DNA from: Lepisosteus oculatus
Lineage: Eukaryota > Chordata > Actinopteri > Semionotiformes > Lepisosteidae
Length of the DNA stretch: 64,000 nt
Assembly (NCBI RefSeq): GCF_040954835.1
Contig: NC_090711.1
Span: 5,463,501 to 5,527,500 of the forward strand
Direction: 5' to 3'
Shown here: one piece after another, positions 12,133 through 36,330 of the stretch
Layout: every line of letters starts with the position of its first letter
How positions within the stretch are numbered: position 1 is the stretch's first letter
Translations under genes and position numbers: made by a program
Notes under the pieces: model-generated
What the model was told of the DNA's origin: nothing
The model's database searches: none
What the model saw: the letters and a program-made list of their open reading frames with translations, nothing else

Positions 12133-12248
12133 ATAATAACATCACTTGATTAACCCTTTACAATTTCTTGCATTAGGAATTACCTTTTCGCATACCCCAT
12201 CTTACTCTCCATGAGACATGGAAAACATCAATAAAGTGATGTTATTAT
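12133..12248 (-). repeat. V-SINE-like tail fragment within 15-bp inverted repeats
   Basis: The core (about 12155-12226) matches the 3' part of the longer copy at 34.77-35.01 kb, both containing CAATTTCTTGCATTAGGAAT. It is bracketed by 15-base perfect inverted repeats (12133-12147 and 12234-12248). Confidence 0.55.
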
Positions 12249-12779
12249 TATTTCAGTTGTGATCTTTCGATCAGTTGACCCCAGACTTTGCAGTCTTTAC
12301 ACACATAAAGTCACTATGTTAGTTCATTGGTTTAGGTGTTTTCTTTTCATTTTTAACCACGTTCTCGAAAATGTATGGCTTGTATACTCCTTTCATTAGT
12401 GAAGAGACACCAGTTTCCAAATTACCGCAGGTGCAACACTAGAGCCCATATTCACATTTTTTAGGTGTTAGTTTCAATATCGATATAATTTAACAATAAA
12501 AAATAAAATTTAAAGCACGAGCATGATAATACAATTATCATAGACTTTACATTTCTATTCATTTTTGAAGTACAAAGCAGAAGGTATTTCCCCTACCTTA
12601 AATATACGATTAAAATTGTTCAAATATCTGTAATATTTCATTACAGAAAGCAGCGCAGACAGCTAAATTGCAAATATAAAATGTATTTATTTCGGAGAGA
12701 ACGGGACACTGTGGATCAATAAAGACGTTAAAAAAATAAGTCGATGTAGTTATTTTACAAAGAAGTAAAGCACTTTAAA
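12249..12779. other. Unassigned AT-rich sequence
   Basis: No coding, RNA or repeat signal was recognised. Confidence 0.5.
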
Positions 12780-12960
12780 AATAGATTCTCACTGACACTA
12801 AACAAGCCGATCCAGCAGGCGCTGCTAGCTCGAACAGCTCTCAGCCCCGTGATTGGCTAAACCCCCGAACAATCCGGGCCGCGATTGGGTGAAGAGTGAG
12901 AATCGACACTCTGATTAGGTAAAGCGCCACAGCGGAAGTTCTGTGTGTACCGTGTGTGCT
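12780..12960. promoter_or_regulatory. CpG-rich CCAAT/ETS promoter-like patch with no assigned gene
   Basis: Two ATTGG (inverted CCAAT) boxes occur about 32 bases apart (near 12852 and 12883), each in the typical NF-Y context (GTGATTGGCT, GCGATTGGGT). A third weakened one (CTGATTAGG) follows, then an ETS-type GCGGAAGT near 12932. CpG density is clearly above the surroundings. NF-Y pairs at this spacing are typical of housekeeping promoters, but no exon was recognised on either side. Confidence 0.4.
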
Positions 12961-13094
12961 GAATGAGCACGCTGGATATACAGCAACACATCCACTGGTT
13001 TGCAATTACTGATCAATCTAAGAGAGTCTCACTGAGGTCAAAACTGAATAGCATACAAAGAATGTCATGGCATCCACAGCGTGTTCACGACTCC

Positions 13095-13840
13095 GATAGC
13101 ATGTCACGATAGGACACCGCAATACCCAATGCGACTGGCGCATCATTTTCATGGCACCACCGTCGCTATATGGCGCACCCCCGACAAAACGCCCCCCATG
13201 CCGCGACACGGAGTCCACATATCGCGATATGACAAACGCCCCCGCGCTCAGGTCGCGACATGAAAGGCCCTATATCGCGATATGACATGCCCAGGCAAAA
13301 ACGCCCACCCCCCATGTCGCGACATAAAGTCTGTATATCGTGATATGACAAAAACCGGCACGACTATGTCGCGACATGAAGCCCGTATATCGCGATATGA
13401 CATACCCCTGCAAAAGTGCCCGGCCCCATGTCGTGACATGAAAGGCCCTATATCGCGATATGACATGCCTGGCCAAAACGCCAATCCCCCATGTCACGAC
13501 ATGAAGCCCATATATCCTGATATGACATACCACGACAAAATGCGCAGCCCCAATGTCGCGACAGGAGTTGATGTGTTGCGATAGGACGTATGCTGATCCC
13601 ATGTCGTGACACAAAGTCCATATATAGCGACACGTCCTATCTGGGTATATTATGTCCTGATATGAGATCTTTGTTGCGACAGCAGTGCCAGGGTGGCATG
13701 GAAGCAAGGCGCTAGCCGTGATATACACTGCCGCGATATACATGCGATATACATGGGGTCCCTATCATGACATGCTGCGGAGGTCTTGTCGCGATGGGAT
13801 CCCACAGTTACGCGTTTGGCAACAGCGTGTCACGGTAGGG
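13095..13840. repeat. Tandem array of TRTCGCGAYA palindromes (ZBED1/hDREF-type sites)
   Basis: Two CpG-bearing palindromes alternate. TATCGCGATA is exact at 13220, 13273, 13388 and 13451, with close variants at 13336 and 13513. TGTCGCGACA is exact at 13315, 13367 and 13554, with TGTCGTGACA-type variants at 13429, 13492 and 13602. The basic unit is about 62 bp, with some 52-bp units; the step from a TGTC site to the next TATC site is nearly constant at 21-22 bases. Between the sites lie C-rich, A-rich linkers. Degenerate copies extend to both flanks. Many variants are CG to TG or CA, the mark of methyl-CpG decay. The array leaves open frames on both strands, but these are by-products of the repeat. 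Confidence 0.85.
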
Positions 13841-14860
13841 AAAGAAAAGGAAAAAGTGCCTTAGAAAATAGATAATACAATCACGGTGATTTTACATACA
13901 TCACAACCACAGGTTTATGTCATAGATGGTTAACTTGTTGGTATGCGTCATGTCTTTGTATTATTCACATCTAAGGAGACTCATATGTTTATGGATATTG
14001 ATTGTCTTTAAAATGTAAAGGGTACGAGCTAAACTGTAACAGAGCGCTTGAACTCGGCAGACGGGGTCACTGGAGGTCAAAGTCACCGTGCTTGGTCAGG
14101 TGATCACCGGAAAAACAAAGCGTTATATCTCGGAAACGAAAGCAACACAAACGCTACTTTCAACAGCACAAACGTAGCACTAACGATAGAGGTGGGTTTC
14201 ATCGTTTATGCTTTCTGTGGGGGGGCAACTGCACGGATCTTTTTTTTTTTGCCTTTAAATATTCCGCGGATTTGAGCATAGCATACCAGAAGAGCATGCA
14301 CGCACGTATGGGTTTCAGAGGTTGGAGCAAATGCATCGCCCCAAGGGTAATATCGAGTGAGGCGCCATGAGAATAAAAACTGCGAATGTATTCAAATATT
14401 AAGTTCTGAAGATCATGTTTTATCCTTCATGATGCTTTTAAACTTGTATGAAATAGTATTCTGTTTTCGATGCCAAAAGACACCTTATTTGGAAATTCGT
14501 GACTACCCACAAGACTTAACACTGAATTGTAATAGTCGCGTTACAGTGCTAGCCAATTAATCGTACCTTTAATTGCAAGAATGGTCTGCTAATAAAAGTG
14601 TCAAATACATACTTTGGATGTATTTTAGTTCTCTAAACGTCGTTCACTTAAAAATACTGCAGGGCGTTTAGAGGCGATCTGAACAGTTATCTGTAATCCG
14701 TCAATATTATCTAAATGTTATTCATGCATTCCAGAACATGTAATTTGTTAACAGGAGACATTGTAGAACCTCTTCGTGCTGAACTCCTACAGGTCGAGCT
14801 CCTACAAGCAAACGCGTGCACTGCCGCTTGCGTTCTAGAAACACTTGTAGTCGGGAACCC
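13841..14860. other. Unassigned sequence between array and Penelope-like end
   Basis: No gene, tRNA or family repeat was recognised. Confidence 0.45.
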
Positions 14861-14965
14861 AGGCTCCACGGCCGAAACGTGTTCTCTTCTCTTTTTCAGC
14901 ATGGAATAAACCTATTACTTGTTCCTTTGCAGCCTCCGCATGCTGACGCAACTACCCACCTGAAC
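14861..14965 (+). mobile_element. Penelope-like element end fragment
   Basis: This matches one arm of the foldback element at 36.6-36.86 kb: AGGCTCCACGGCCGAAACG, then a C/T-rich stretch, CAGCATGGAATAAACC, and the terminal CTACCCACCTGAAC. It is 5'-truncated. The assignment to Penelope-like elements rests on the GGC...GCCGAAACG core discussed under the larger copy. Confidence 0.55.
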
Positions 14966-15156
14966 TAGCAGTGTAGCAGATGGTATAAAGAGCCTTCTTC
15001 GAGCCCCCCCTAGCGGCGATAAAGGGCAATATACCCTGTCTAACGTGAATACCTGTATTTACAAGGATGAATTTTTTATTAGGTTTTACACTTGATGGTT
15101 TATGCACATTTTTAATGAAGAAGGAAGAGTCAACGGGAATAATTGAAACTACTTTT

Positions 15157-15164
15157 AAAAAAAA
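15157..15164 (-). terminator. Pol III T-run terminator of the minus-strand tRNA-Glu
   Basis: Eight A on the plus strand give eight T just downstream of the minus-strand tRNA. Confidence 0.8.
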
Positions 15165-15170
15165 CAGCTC

Positions 15171-15242
15171 TTCCCTGACCGGGAATCGAACCCGGGCCGC
15201 GGCGGTGAGAGCGCCGAATCCTAACCACTAGACCACCAGGGA
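15171..15242 (-). tRNA. tRNA-Glu (anticodon CTC), second copy
   Basis: The sequence is identical over all 72 bases to the tRNA at 11598-11669, but inverted, so the two face each other across 3.5 kb. A and B boxes are intact and a T8 terminator follows. Flanking sequences differ, apart from the first few bases. Confidence 0.97.
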
Positions 15243-15259
15243 ACTTGCAGCACCTTGCT

Positions 15260-16340
15260 CAGGAGTAAATAGATCTAGGAGTAGTAGTGTTCCCAACTAC
15301 CGTTGTAGATAGCTAAAATATTTCTTCTTCGTTTGGTAATTTGGAGTCTCTCTCCCCTGACATCCCAAACGACCGGCGAGCTATATGTGATGCGCAGACG
15401 CCATCACGTCAACGAGCAATTTATAGGCGAGATGCGACTCACCTAGAAAGCGGTCTGGAATGAGCAAATAGAAACGTCTCACTGAACCGGTTCTTCCACT
15501 TGCATGAAGCTAAAAACATAGGCCGCGTCTCCCACTTTTTTTTTTAAAACACGGTCGTTTGCATGAAAAATCGAGGGGCAGCTTTTTTTTCCCCTCAAAA
15601 AAACAATTCCGAATTCCCTAACTTTACGCTACTATCTCCAGCAGTTCGAAGAATTTATTACGCTGCAATTGTCACCTATATCTTTTCAGACCTTATATTT
15701 TTATTTTTTCTAAATATCAAGGTACTGAACACCAACTCATCACATTGTTTTACACTGCCAGTTTGCTTGCATTTTAACAATTCACAGCCCAAATATCCCC
15801 ACCGGTTTCACGTATAGAAAGAGACGCTCTAACCCACTTCTTCCACCTCCGAGGGGCTGAAGCTCTGATGGTGATGACTCGGCGGCCATACTGCTGCAGG
15901 GAAGCCTCAAAAGCTGAAGAGACTGAGGAAAAAGATTACTTCAACAAAGAATTAAAGGGGAAACTGGGATTGCACAATCCCAATGTGAAATTGATCCAGG
16001 ACACTGGGATTAACACCATGCAATAGAAACGTTTAACAAACAAGTTGGCAAGACCTTGGTTTAACATCATATCCAAAGGACAGCACCTCATACAGCCCAG
16101 TGTCTCTACTCAGAGAAATGCTCGGAAATTTTGTTTGCAAATTCTGGTCCACTGGGAATAAAGCAGCAACCTGCCTTTTCTTGGAGGACTCCCATCCCAA
16201 ATCCAATCAGGCCCAGCCTTGCTTAGCGTCTGAGACATGACAATATCAGGTTAGAAAGTGGGAAAGCTTCTGTTCAACATTTCAGTCTGCTGCACTATGG
16301 CATCATGTGGTTTGTTGTCAATGCAAAAGAAAAACACAAA
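15260..16340. other. Unassigned intergenic sequence
   Basis: No gene was recognised between the tRNA and the end of TPD52L2. Confidence 0.45.
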
Positions 16341-17665
16341 ACAATTGTTTAAAGGAATGCTTTATTTACCTTCAGATATACGTCAAAACAAAACCATAAT
16401 TCAACCAGCAATCTTACCTCCGAACCATAACAAACTGATCCCTTTAATTTCTAATGATACCCACACAACCTAATAAAACTATTCTCATTGTGCCTACAGT
16501 GGCTATGTAGTTCATCTTGTATACGTTTAATATTTTCACCCTTAGCATCCCATAGTGTATTTGCAACTTACTGAGCATCATATTTCGCAGGTCTAGATGA
16601 ACTAGCAATACATCTGCCTTGTATTTTGTTGGCATAGTTAGTAGTTTTAGTGAGGAAAGTAAGCAAACTATATCAAGTAACTTACATTGGCAGCAGTATA
16701 CAGAGATGGCAACCTGACATTAAAGCCCCAACTCACTATAACCGACACTTCCTAAGTGTTTTAAAACTACAAAACAGGAACAAACAGAATAGGAAATGCT
16801 CTGGAAGGATTCAACATAACAACCGAATGAGAAGAAGCCATTCATGACAACTGTTTTTTTTTTAAAAGCAACTCAACAAACTGCAAGATCAGCCCTTCAC
16901 GAGCATGTTTTTTTTAAACAATTTTTTGTGTTAAAAGTTGGCCAAAGTGCACTTTAACATCATAAAGACTTAAGGCAGAAAACAAAAGGTGGCACTGGTA
17001 TATGAGGGAAACCACCCTGATATGCCCATTTGTGAAGGCATTCTAATTAAGCTTCAAGCAATGGTAGGGGTCTAATTGTTACTTAACCATAAAGTGGGTG
17101 TGAGGCACACAACTGAACCTACTGCTACACAAGCTGGTCCTCTGCCCAGTAATTCTTATAATTCAAACTGTTCAACTGAACACCTTCCAAACTGAATTAC
17201 TCTCCTTTAAAATGAAACCGAGAAAGCATAAAGTGATACAATGTGAAATAAAAGGCATTAGATCCCACATTCACCTCTTAAAGATCAAAGCATTGCTTCA
17301 TATTATTAAGTGTAAAAAAGGGACTAAAGTTAATGTTTGGTGTAAGTATTATTACAAGTACAAAATGCAGATAACCAACCTTTTAAATTATTTTTTCTTA
17401 AGCCCTCACCCACAAGTGCCAGTAAGGAGGCAGTATATTGATAAAAGTTATGTAAAAACATTATGCAATGCAGTGTAAAATTGTTTATAATACAAAATGG
17501 TTAACATTTTTACAATTTGTGGCAATCATATATAATCCTATTTGTATTTGTACAATCAAATCAACAGATATATGCACATGCGTTTGTACTGGGGGGTGTC
17601 ATTGCAGCTGAGATGTTACATAAGGGCTTCAGATAAAGTGAGAACACAGTCCTAGGAGATGCGCT
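16341..17665 (-). other. TPD52L2: TPD52L2 3' UTR (inferred)
   Basis: An AATAAA on the minus strand (complement of 16361-16366) lies about 1.3 kb after the stop codon. No other exon lies between. The 3' edge is an estimate. Confidence 0.5.
16361..16366 (-). promoter_or_regulatory. TPD52L2: AATAAA polyadenylation signal of TPD52L2
   Basis: Canonical hexamer on the coding strand at the end of the inferred 3' UTR. Confidence 0.45.
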
Positions 17666-30342
<12,677 letters not shown>

Positions 30343-30570
30343 CGTGTCAGTTTTTCCAAACAGTCAACAATCTTCGGGTGTTTAACGTGTTCAGGACTGT
30401 AGGTCTGTGTTTTCTACCCAGATTTCCTGAAACACAAAACCTCTCCTTGTTGCATCGGCTTTCACAACAACAAATCCACTGAGACGGACACTGAAGGTAC
30501 TCCAGCTCAGCTCGGCGAGCCCTGGCTCACTCGCTTCCGGCGCTTCATAATGACGTCTCCTGACGCAATT
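30343..30570 (-). promoter_or_regulatory. TPD52L2: TPD52L2 5' UTR and promoter
   Basis: Upstream of the ATG is a GC-richer region with an ETS-type CCGGAAGCG (complement of about 30532-30540), a CRE-like TGACGTC at 30551-30557 and a TGACGCA near 30562. No TATA box is evident. The start site is probably between 30400 and 30530. Site calls are by eye. Confidence 0.5.
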
Positions 30571-31412
30571 CTGAATATTCTGGTTGGTTGCATACCTAAA
30601 GGCAACATGTTGCACTAAAATGTTTTCTAATTATAACGATGAGACTAATAGAGACGTGTAGGAGTTAATGCGTTGTTAACTCATCGAGCGTTTCGCAATT
30701 GTAGGTGCTCAACGAAAAGCAGGACATGTCCACCCGCAGATGCAGATTGCTACTACAATTAGGATTAGATGTTAAGCACGGTCAATATTAAAATATACGA
30801 AAAAAATATAAAACGCTGAAAATATCATGACCTAATTAAGTGCTCAGTCGCTAGGATGTAAGTAATTATTGAAATAAAAAGAACAAACAAAACATTTGTA
30901 GCCTGAAGCTTTATCAATCAGCGATAGTGTTTTAAGTCTTCGTGACTGCAAACGCCGTATGGATAAATTGGTCAGCTAAAGCCATACCTGCGTCTACATT
31001 TTTTTTTTGCGAAGATTTCCTAAATTCCACGATAGGTGACGGTTCATTGACGTTTTTGTCTATTCGGCTTTGAAAATACCGCTGAATTTGCTGTGTACTA
31101 GTTCTCATGTTTATTTGCTTGTCGCGCTCCCTTAACATTTAAAATATCTTCAAACGCTTCAAAGACTGAGTTTCAATAATAACCTTTTGATATTACAAGG
31201 TCAGTGATCTGATAAATGTGGAGTAGGTCTAGTGGGGATCCAACCCAATACCTTATTCTTGAAACTAACCTTTAAAGTGTGGTTTATATAGTCTGTAGAG
31301 GGTATAACACGTATGAACAATAAATTATGATAATGTATAATCCAGAATATATAAAATATATCGATTCAGTAACACATCCATTCTCAGAAGATTAGTCCTG
31401 ATATTTGTCAAG
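30571..31412. other. Intergenic sequence upstream of TPD52L2
   Basis: Nothing recognised. Confidence 0.45.
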
Positions 31413-31676
31413 GTAAAGTGGGAGCACAGGGCTAAAAGTACGACCACACCCTGGTCAGGGCACTTGTCACGTGGCATGCACACACACTGGGCCAATTTAG
31501 AGATTCCAGCTAACCTAGTCAGCAGTGTTCGGGAGGTGGGAGGAAACCAGAGGATTAAAACCGACACAAACAAGGGAAGAACATGGAATCGCACAGAACG
31601 TATCCAAGTCCAAAACTGAACCCAGCACCCAAATTCTGTGAAGCAACAGCTCTCACTGCGACCGTGCTGGCTCTAA
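31413..31676 (-). mobile_element. SINE copy (ATGG-tailed family), 3' end missing
   Basis: Reverse-orientation copy of the family at 7.0 kb, recognised by the complements of the CCTCCCACC and GGGTTCAGTTTT blocks and of the GTGTGTGCATGC stretch. It is diverged. Confidence 0.55.
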
Positions 31677-34600
31677 ATTCAGTAATAATACTTTTAAACC
31701 AAGAATATAAAATACCAGCATATATTCTATATACAAAATGTATATGATCCAAAATGTGTTGAAGAAAAGTACTGCAGATGGTGTAAACTACTGTTCTGTC
31801 CTGGATTTCCGGTCTGTAAAGCTGTACAATTCTATACACTAGAGGGAGTAGCAACCTTATTTAATACTAGATACCTTCAAAGAACTGAAAAGAAAAACTT
31901 GAAAGTTCCAGTGTAATTCGGGGTCTAGATTATTTTTCAGTTAATCTTGCAATTACAGGAAAGGAGAAAAGTGCAATTACCAGAACAATACAAACCAAAA
32001 TAACGAATGTGTGACTGCTGAAAACAATTGCACCCGAAATAATACATTAGTAGGATGCAAATATTAAAATTAATCTTAAAAACAGTAAAGTAATATTTAG
32101 AGTGATTGCCAGTATTCACAGACATGGTGCAAATTGTACAGTTTTTGTTTTATTGTTTTTTCTAAGTTAATTTTGCATGCATTTTAAGTAGATTTATTAA
32201 AGAAGATAAAAGGCAGCCTACAATCAGAACAATCAGAAATATGAGGACAGTTTTCCATATGTTCAGACGGTTTTATTATAACGGTAGCTGCTTATTGTTA
32301 TTGTTCAAATTACCATGCTTTGTTTTGTACTGCCGTAGGAATCCTCTTTTCAAATGACTTTCAAGATGTTTAAACCAGATTTACATGTTAAATGTGCTTC
32401 TGTCTGTTATGCAGGGAAGAGTTAATTCCCTTTTGAAAGCTACAGATCCTGTCTGAGAAGTCTTGAATTTCCCCTTAAGCACACAGTCTGCAACCACACC
32501 CTGCATGCCCCCACCAGCCCTTGGTCTTACACCCATATAACCCACATGAAGTTGTCGAGAAATGAGTCACCAGAACTTTATTTCTGATCTGAGTGGCACT
32601 GTTTGAATCAAACAATATTGCAAAATACACCGGAACTCTGCTATATATCACCCTAAAAGGATATTTGCATCCCTTAGAACAACTGTGATCCAAAACACTA
32701 TATAAGGGACTAGAGCAAGTTTTCATCTGAAATTCATTCATTCAAATTGCAACATGCTTATTGCTATTACACAGTATTTTATCTGTACGAGATAGCCTCC
32801 ACATACAACACTATATCTCGGTATGAAGCACAGAGCCCATCAGATCCTGGCTTTCACTGTCCTTCTAAACAGATCCCTGACACTGCCTGTTTGATGTTTC
32901 TGTTTTATCATAACAGTTCATCTTTTTATCATCACCAACAGGTCAGCAATTTTACTTTTTTGCTCAACTTTTTCCATACATTGTCTTTTAATAGAAGACA
33001 GTTTATGCGCTGACAGACTTTTCTTCATGCATGTCAGTTCTATACATGGTCATTTATAATGGCCAGAGAAGGAGGAATATAATTCTGACTGGGTTTTGCC
33101 ATTGGAAGTGAAAATGCCACAGCAGAACATACGGTAAAGCTGGGAGGAAGCATCCTGTAGAATTCACCAACCCCCCTTCCCCCACTCTGTCTTTTTCACT
33201 AGAAACCGTGAATTTTAGTCATCTAGATCCCCTTTTTTCACAGAGAGCCACAAGCTGAGCTAATAGTCAGCGTGAAACTATGACATCAATTTTTTTATTC
33301 GGTGGCGTTAACACAGATAGGCTGTTCATGGTGGTTAAATTATTTCTCCACCTGTTCTATATATTTTTTTGACCTTCACGGGTTTCTTCATTCCTATTAT
33401 ATGCCCTCTTATTTTAGCCTAGAAGACAATAATGCCATTTAATATATTTGACCAGAAGATCTTTTTTTTTGGTAGCTCTATATTTCTGAAAGATATCAAA
33501 CAATTTTCCAAAGACATGGGTATTTATTATTTATTGATCATGACACATGTCTGCGTCTGTGTGTGTGGTCTGGTGTGTAAGGAGAGACAAGGCTTCATTT
33601 CTCCAAAGCCAGATTTTAACTGGACATTGGTTTCAAGTGAGGGTAACAGGGGCAAGGTAGCCATCTGTCAGAGTGGGAGAAAAATCTATGCTGGGGGACA
33701 GTTTAACCACTACTTCTCCTTCCCCATGATCACAACAGTTTCAAAATGTCTTTTAAGGCACTTTCTGTGTTGCAGAAAACCCCTGACAGTGAAGAATGTG
33801 GCCTGCGAATGGGATTACTTAATGAAGCAGCATTATATTTTGGGAGAAAGAAAACATTTCCTTTATCTACCTGTACAATACAGGAAATCAGGACTCTACC
33901 CATCCTCTATTACATCCTGCACTGAAATAACTGTAAAACCTCTTCCAGGTTTGAGAACCAGAAAGCAAACGCTGTTTGCACGTCTAAATGTGACAAACAT
34001 ATTTTATTAGAAATCTATGCAGGGTAATCAACTGTACCACTGTACTGTTGATATTTGTAGAAGTAAAAGCAACATTGCCAATAGAAAAAAAGTAGGACTA
34101 GCAGCTGTGTCAGTGGTATTTTTAAATTATTAATCTTACTGTAAGATCTTGAATGGAAGTCTTGTAATCACTACTCGGTAGCATTCCTTTAGCATGCTAC
34201 GTTGTTTCTGAACATTTTAAAACATGATGTTGTCCCCATTTGTTCTTAACCTTATAATAGAGCGCGTTCTGTTCCTGAAAAGTGACAAAAAAATTCAGCA
34301 TGACAGCCAGGTTTTATAAAATAGACATAATTGGTTAAAACTAATGAAAAGCCTCATAAAGCTGAGCCTTAGAAGGTGCAAGTTCTTTTTTTTCTTACCC
34401 CCATAGATATGTCAGAATCCGTGCTTCTTCAGTTACCCTAGAGGATGTCCCCCCTTTCGTATTGTGGAACTGATTCATCTGCGTGACTCCATTTCAGCCC
34501 GGAGAGAATAATGGTTCAAATTATTTGACCCACTTTCTTCTTGCCGGGAAAGCACCCACAGTGAGCTAATTGACCCCCTCCCCCCATCTTCCTGGTTTAT

Positions 34601-34767
34601 AGGGTGTGTCAGAGTGTGTGTTTAGGGGAGAGGTTGGGGGAGGGAAACTGTCACAGGGCTTAGTGTTCAGCCATTGTTGTTCAAATAAAAGGAAAAAGAT
34701 AAGGAGAACAGTTTAGACACTTAAAAATAAAATAGCAGTAGAATACAGCTCATAACAGCACTAGCCC
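31677..34767. other. Intergenic sequence between TPD52L2 and ZBTB46
   Basis: No gene was recognised. A 192-codon open frame at 33432-34010 has low-complexity patches and no family resemblance; it is probably chance. No ABHD16B-like alpha/beta-hydrolase frame was seen. Confidence 0.5.
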
Positions 34768-35014
34768 TATACAATTTCTTGCATTAGGAATTTGTCTTTT
34801 TGTATACCCCAGCTTGCTCTCCATGAGACATGCAGAGAGCCTGGGGTCAGAGCACAGGGTCAACCATTATATAACACCCCTGGAGTAGTTAGGGTTAAGG
34901 GTCTTGCTCAGGAGCCCAATAGAGTACAACTCCTCTGCCAGGTGTGGGATCTGAACCAGCAACCTTCCAGCCACAGGCATAGATCCTTAGCCACAGAGCC
35001 ACCACTCCACCCCA
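34768..35014 (-). mobile_element. V-SINE-like tRNA-derived SINE
   Basis: Read in reverse it starts GTGGTGGCTCTGTGGCTAAG, has a B-box-like GGTTCAGATCCC, then GAGCAAGACCCTTAACCCT and ends CCTAATGCAAGAAATTGTAT. This head, core and tail order is that of V-SINE-type elements of fish. Confidence 0.7.
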
Positions 35015-35827
35015 GCTTGTAAAGCTCAGTGAACACAAAACTAAAAGTCAATGAGCAGAAGAACCAGAAATGGTTAACACTACAGTATACATATTTCATG
35101 ACTGTGCTGCATGATCATAAATAATGATTATAGATTTTTATTGTTTTTCTTTGTCAATCTGTTAGCTTACTCTTCACCTGGCAAAATTCTCATTCTGTGT
35201 CTTGCATTGAAAGCATACTATTTCTTTCTTCCATAGTTTATATGTCCCCCTGCACTGTGGAACTGAGTGAGAACTGGCTGTAAAGTCATTACACTCAGCA
35301 ATTATTTTATGTAAACACAAATTAATAAAGAATAAGCTTCTGATTAAATGATTAAATGAGCAAAATAAATAATAGGTATGTATTGTATATTATTTTAAAA
35401 TGATGACATGATTTTAAAACATATAGTTATTTGGAATATTTATGTACTAAATGTTCTCACTTTACTTCCTCAATATTTCTGTCACCATTCCCAATTGCAG
35501 GCCTGCTTGTGTCTGACAATACCCCTACTTGTTTGAACTTATCAGCAGACATTCCCTTTTATTACAACCTCCCTCAATTTGCTCCTTCTCTGAACTCTTC
35601 AACCTTGTTTAATGACCTCACTTCCCCCAAACTCCACAGTCCCTGACTTCAAACCAGCACCCTCTTGATAGTCCCACACATTCCCCAGGGTGCCTGTTAG
35701 ACAGATCCATTATCCTTTTGTTTCTTTTTCCACACCAATCAATAAAAACCTAAAACACTTAAAGTTATTGTTTATGTTTATTCTACATTAGCTGTTTAAG
35801 AAACACATTTTGGAGATATCTAGCTGG
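35015..35827. other. Unassigned intergenic sequence
   Basis: Nothing recognised. Confidence 0.45.
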
Positions 35828-36330
35828 CAGCTTTATCACCCTGCAACTCATGTCTGCCAACCCACTGAAGCTCAGTAGATGAGAGTCTGGCTAGTACCTG
35901 GATAGGAGACCTCTTGGCAAAGCTAAGGCTGTTGCTGGAAGAGGTGTTAGTGGGGTCAATAGGGGGTGCTCACCCTACAATCTGTGTGGGTCCTAATGCC
36001 TCAGTATAGTGATGGAGAGACTTTACTGTACAAAAGGTGCCATCTTTTGGATGAGACATAAAAATGAGGTACTGATTCTCCATGGTCATTAAAAATCACA
36101 GTACATTTTAAAAAAAGTATAGGGGTGTTTACCCAATTTTCTTCCTCCTAGTAATCCTCATCTATGAATTGGCTTCATTTCTCTGTTCTCACCCCATTGA
36201 GAGTTCCCCTGGCATGATCCAGGTGAGGCTACACAATGGTGGTGGTGGAGGGGAGTTCCCATTTCCTGTGAAGCACTTTGAATGGAGTGTTCTGAAAACA
36301 CACTATATAAATGTAAGGATATTATTATGA
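35828..36330 (+). mobile_element. 5S-rRNA-derived SINE (SINE3/DeuSINE type)
   Basis: The first 110 bases track 5S rRNA: GAAGCTCAGTAGATG, then CTGGCTAGTACCTGGATAGG and AGACC, matching the 5S region of GAAGCTAAGCAGGG / CCTGGTTAGTACTTGGATGG / GAGACC. A longer body follows, with GCCATCTTTTGGATGAGAC and a tail ending in CACTATATAAATGTAA. Length is about 500 bp. It is not a functional 5S gene because the sequence is diverged and continues as a SINE body. Confidence 0.75.

Noticed and set aside
13270-13743. 157-codon minus-strand open frame with repeated MSYRDI/FMSRH words
   Set aside because: It lies inside the palindrome array. Similar repeated words appear in several frames on both strands, and the 52/62-base units do not keep one frame, so it is a by-product of the repeat.
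15865-15930. C/D snoRNA because of TGATGA and CTGA words
   Set aside because: No terminal stem and no guide-like spacing could be seen; the words are short and common.
33432-34010. 192-codon plus-strand open frame in the intergenic region
   Set aside because: Low-complexity patches, no recognised motif and no supporting splice or promoter signal.
35828-35940. 5S rRNA gene
   Set aside because: The 5S-like part is diverged and runs straight into a SINE body and tail, so it is a SINE head.
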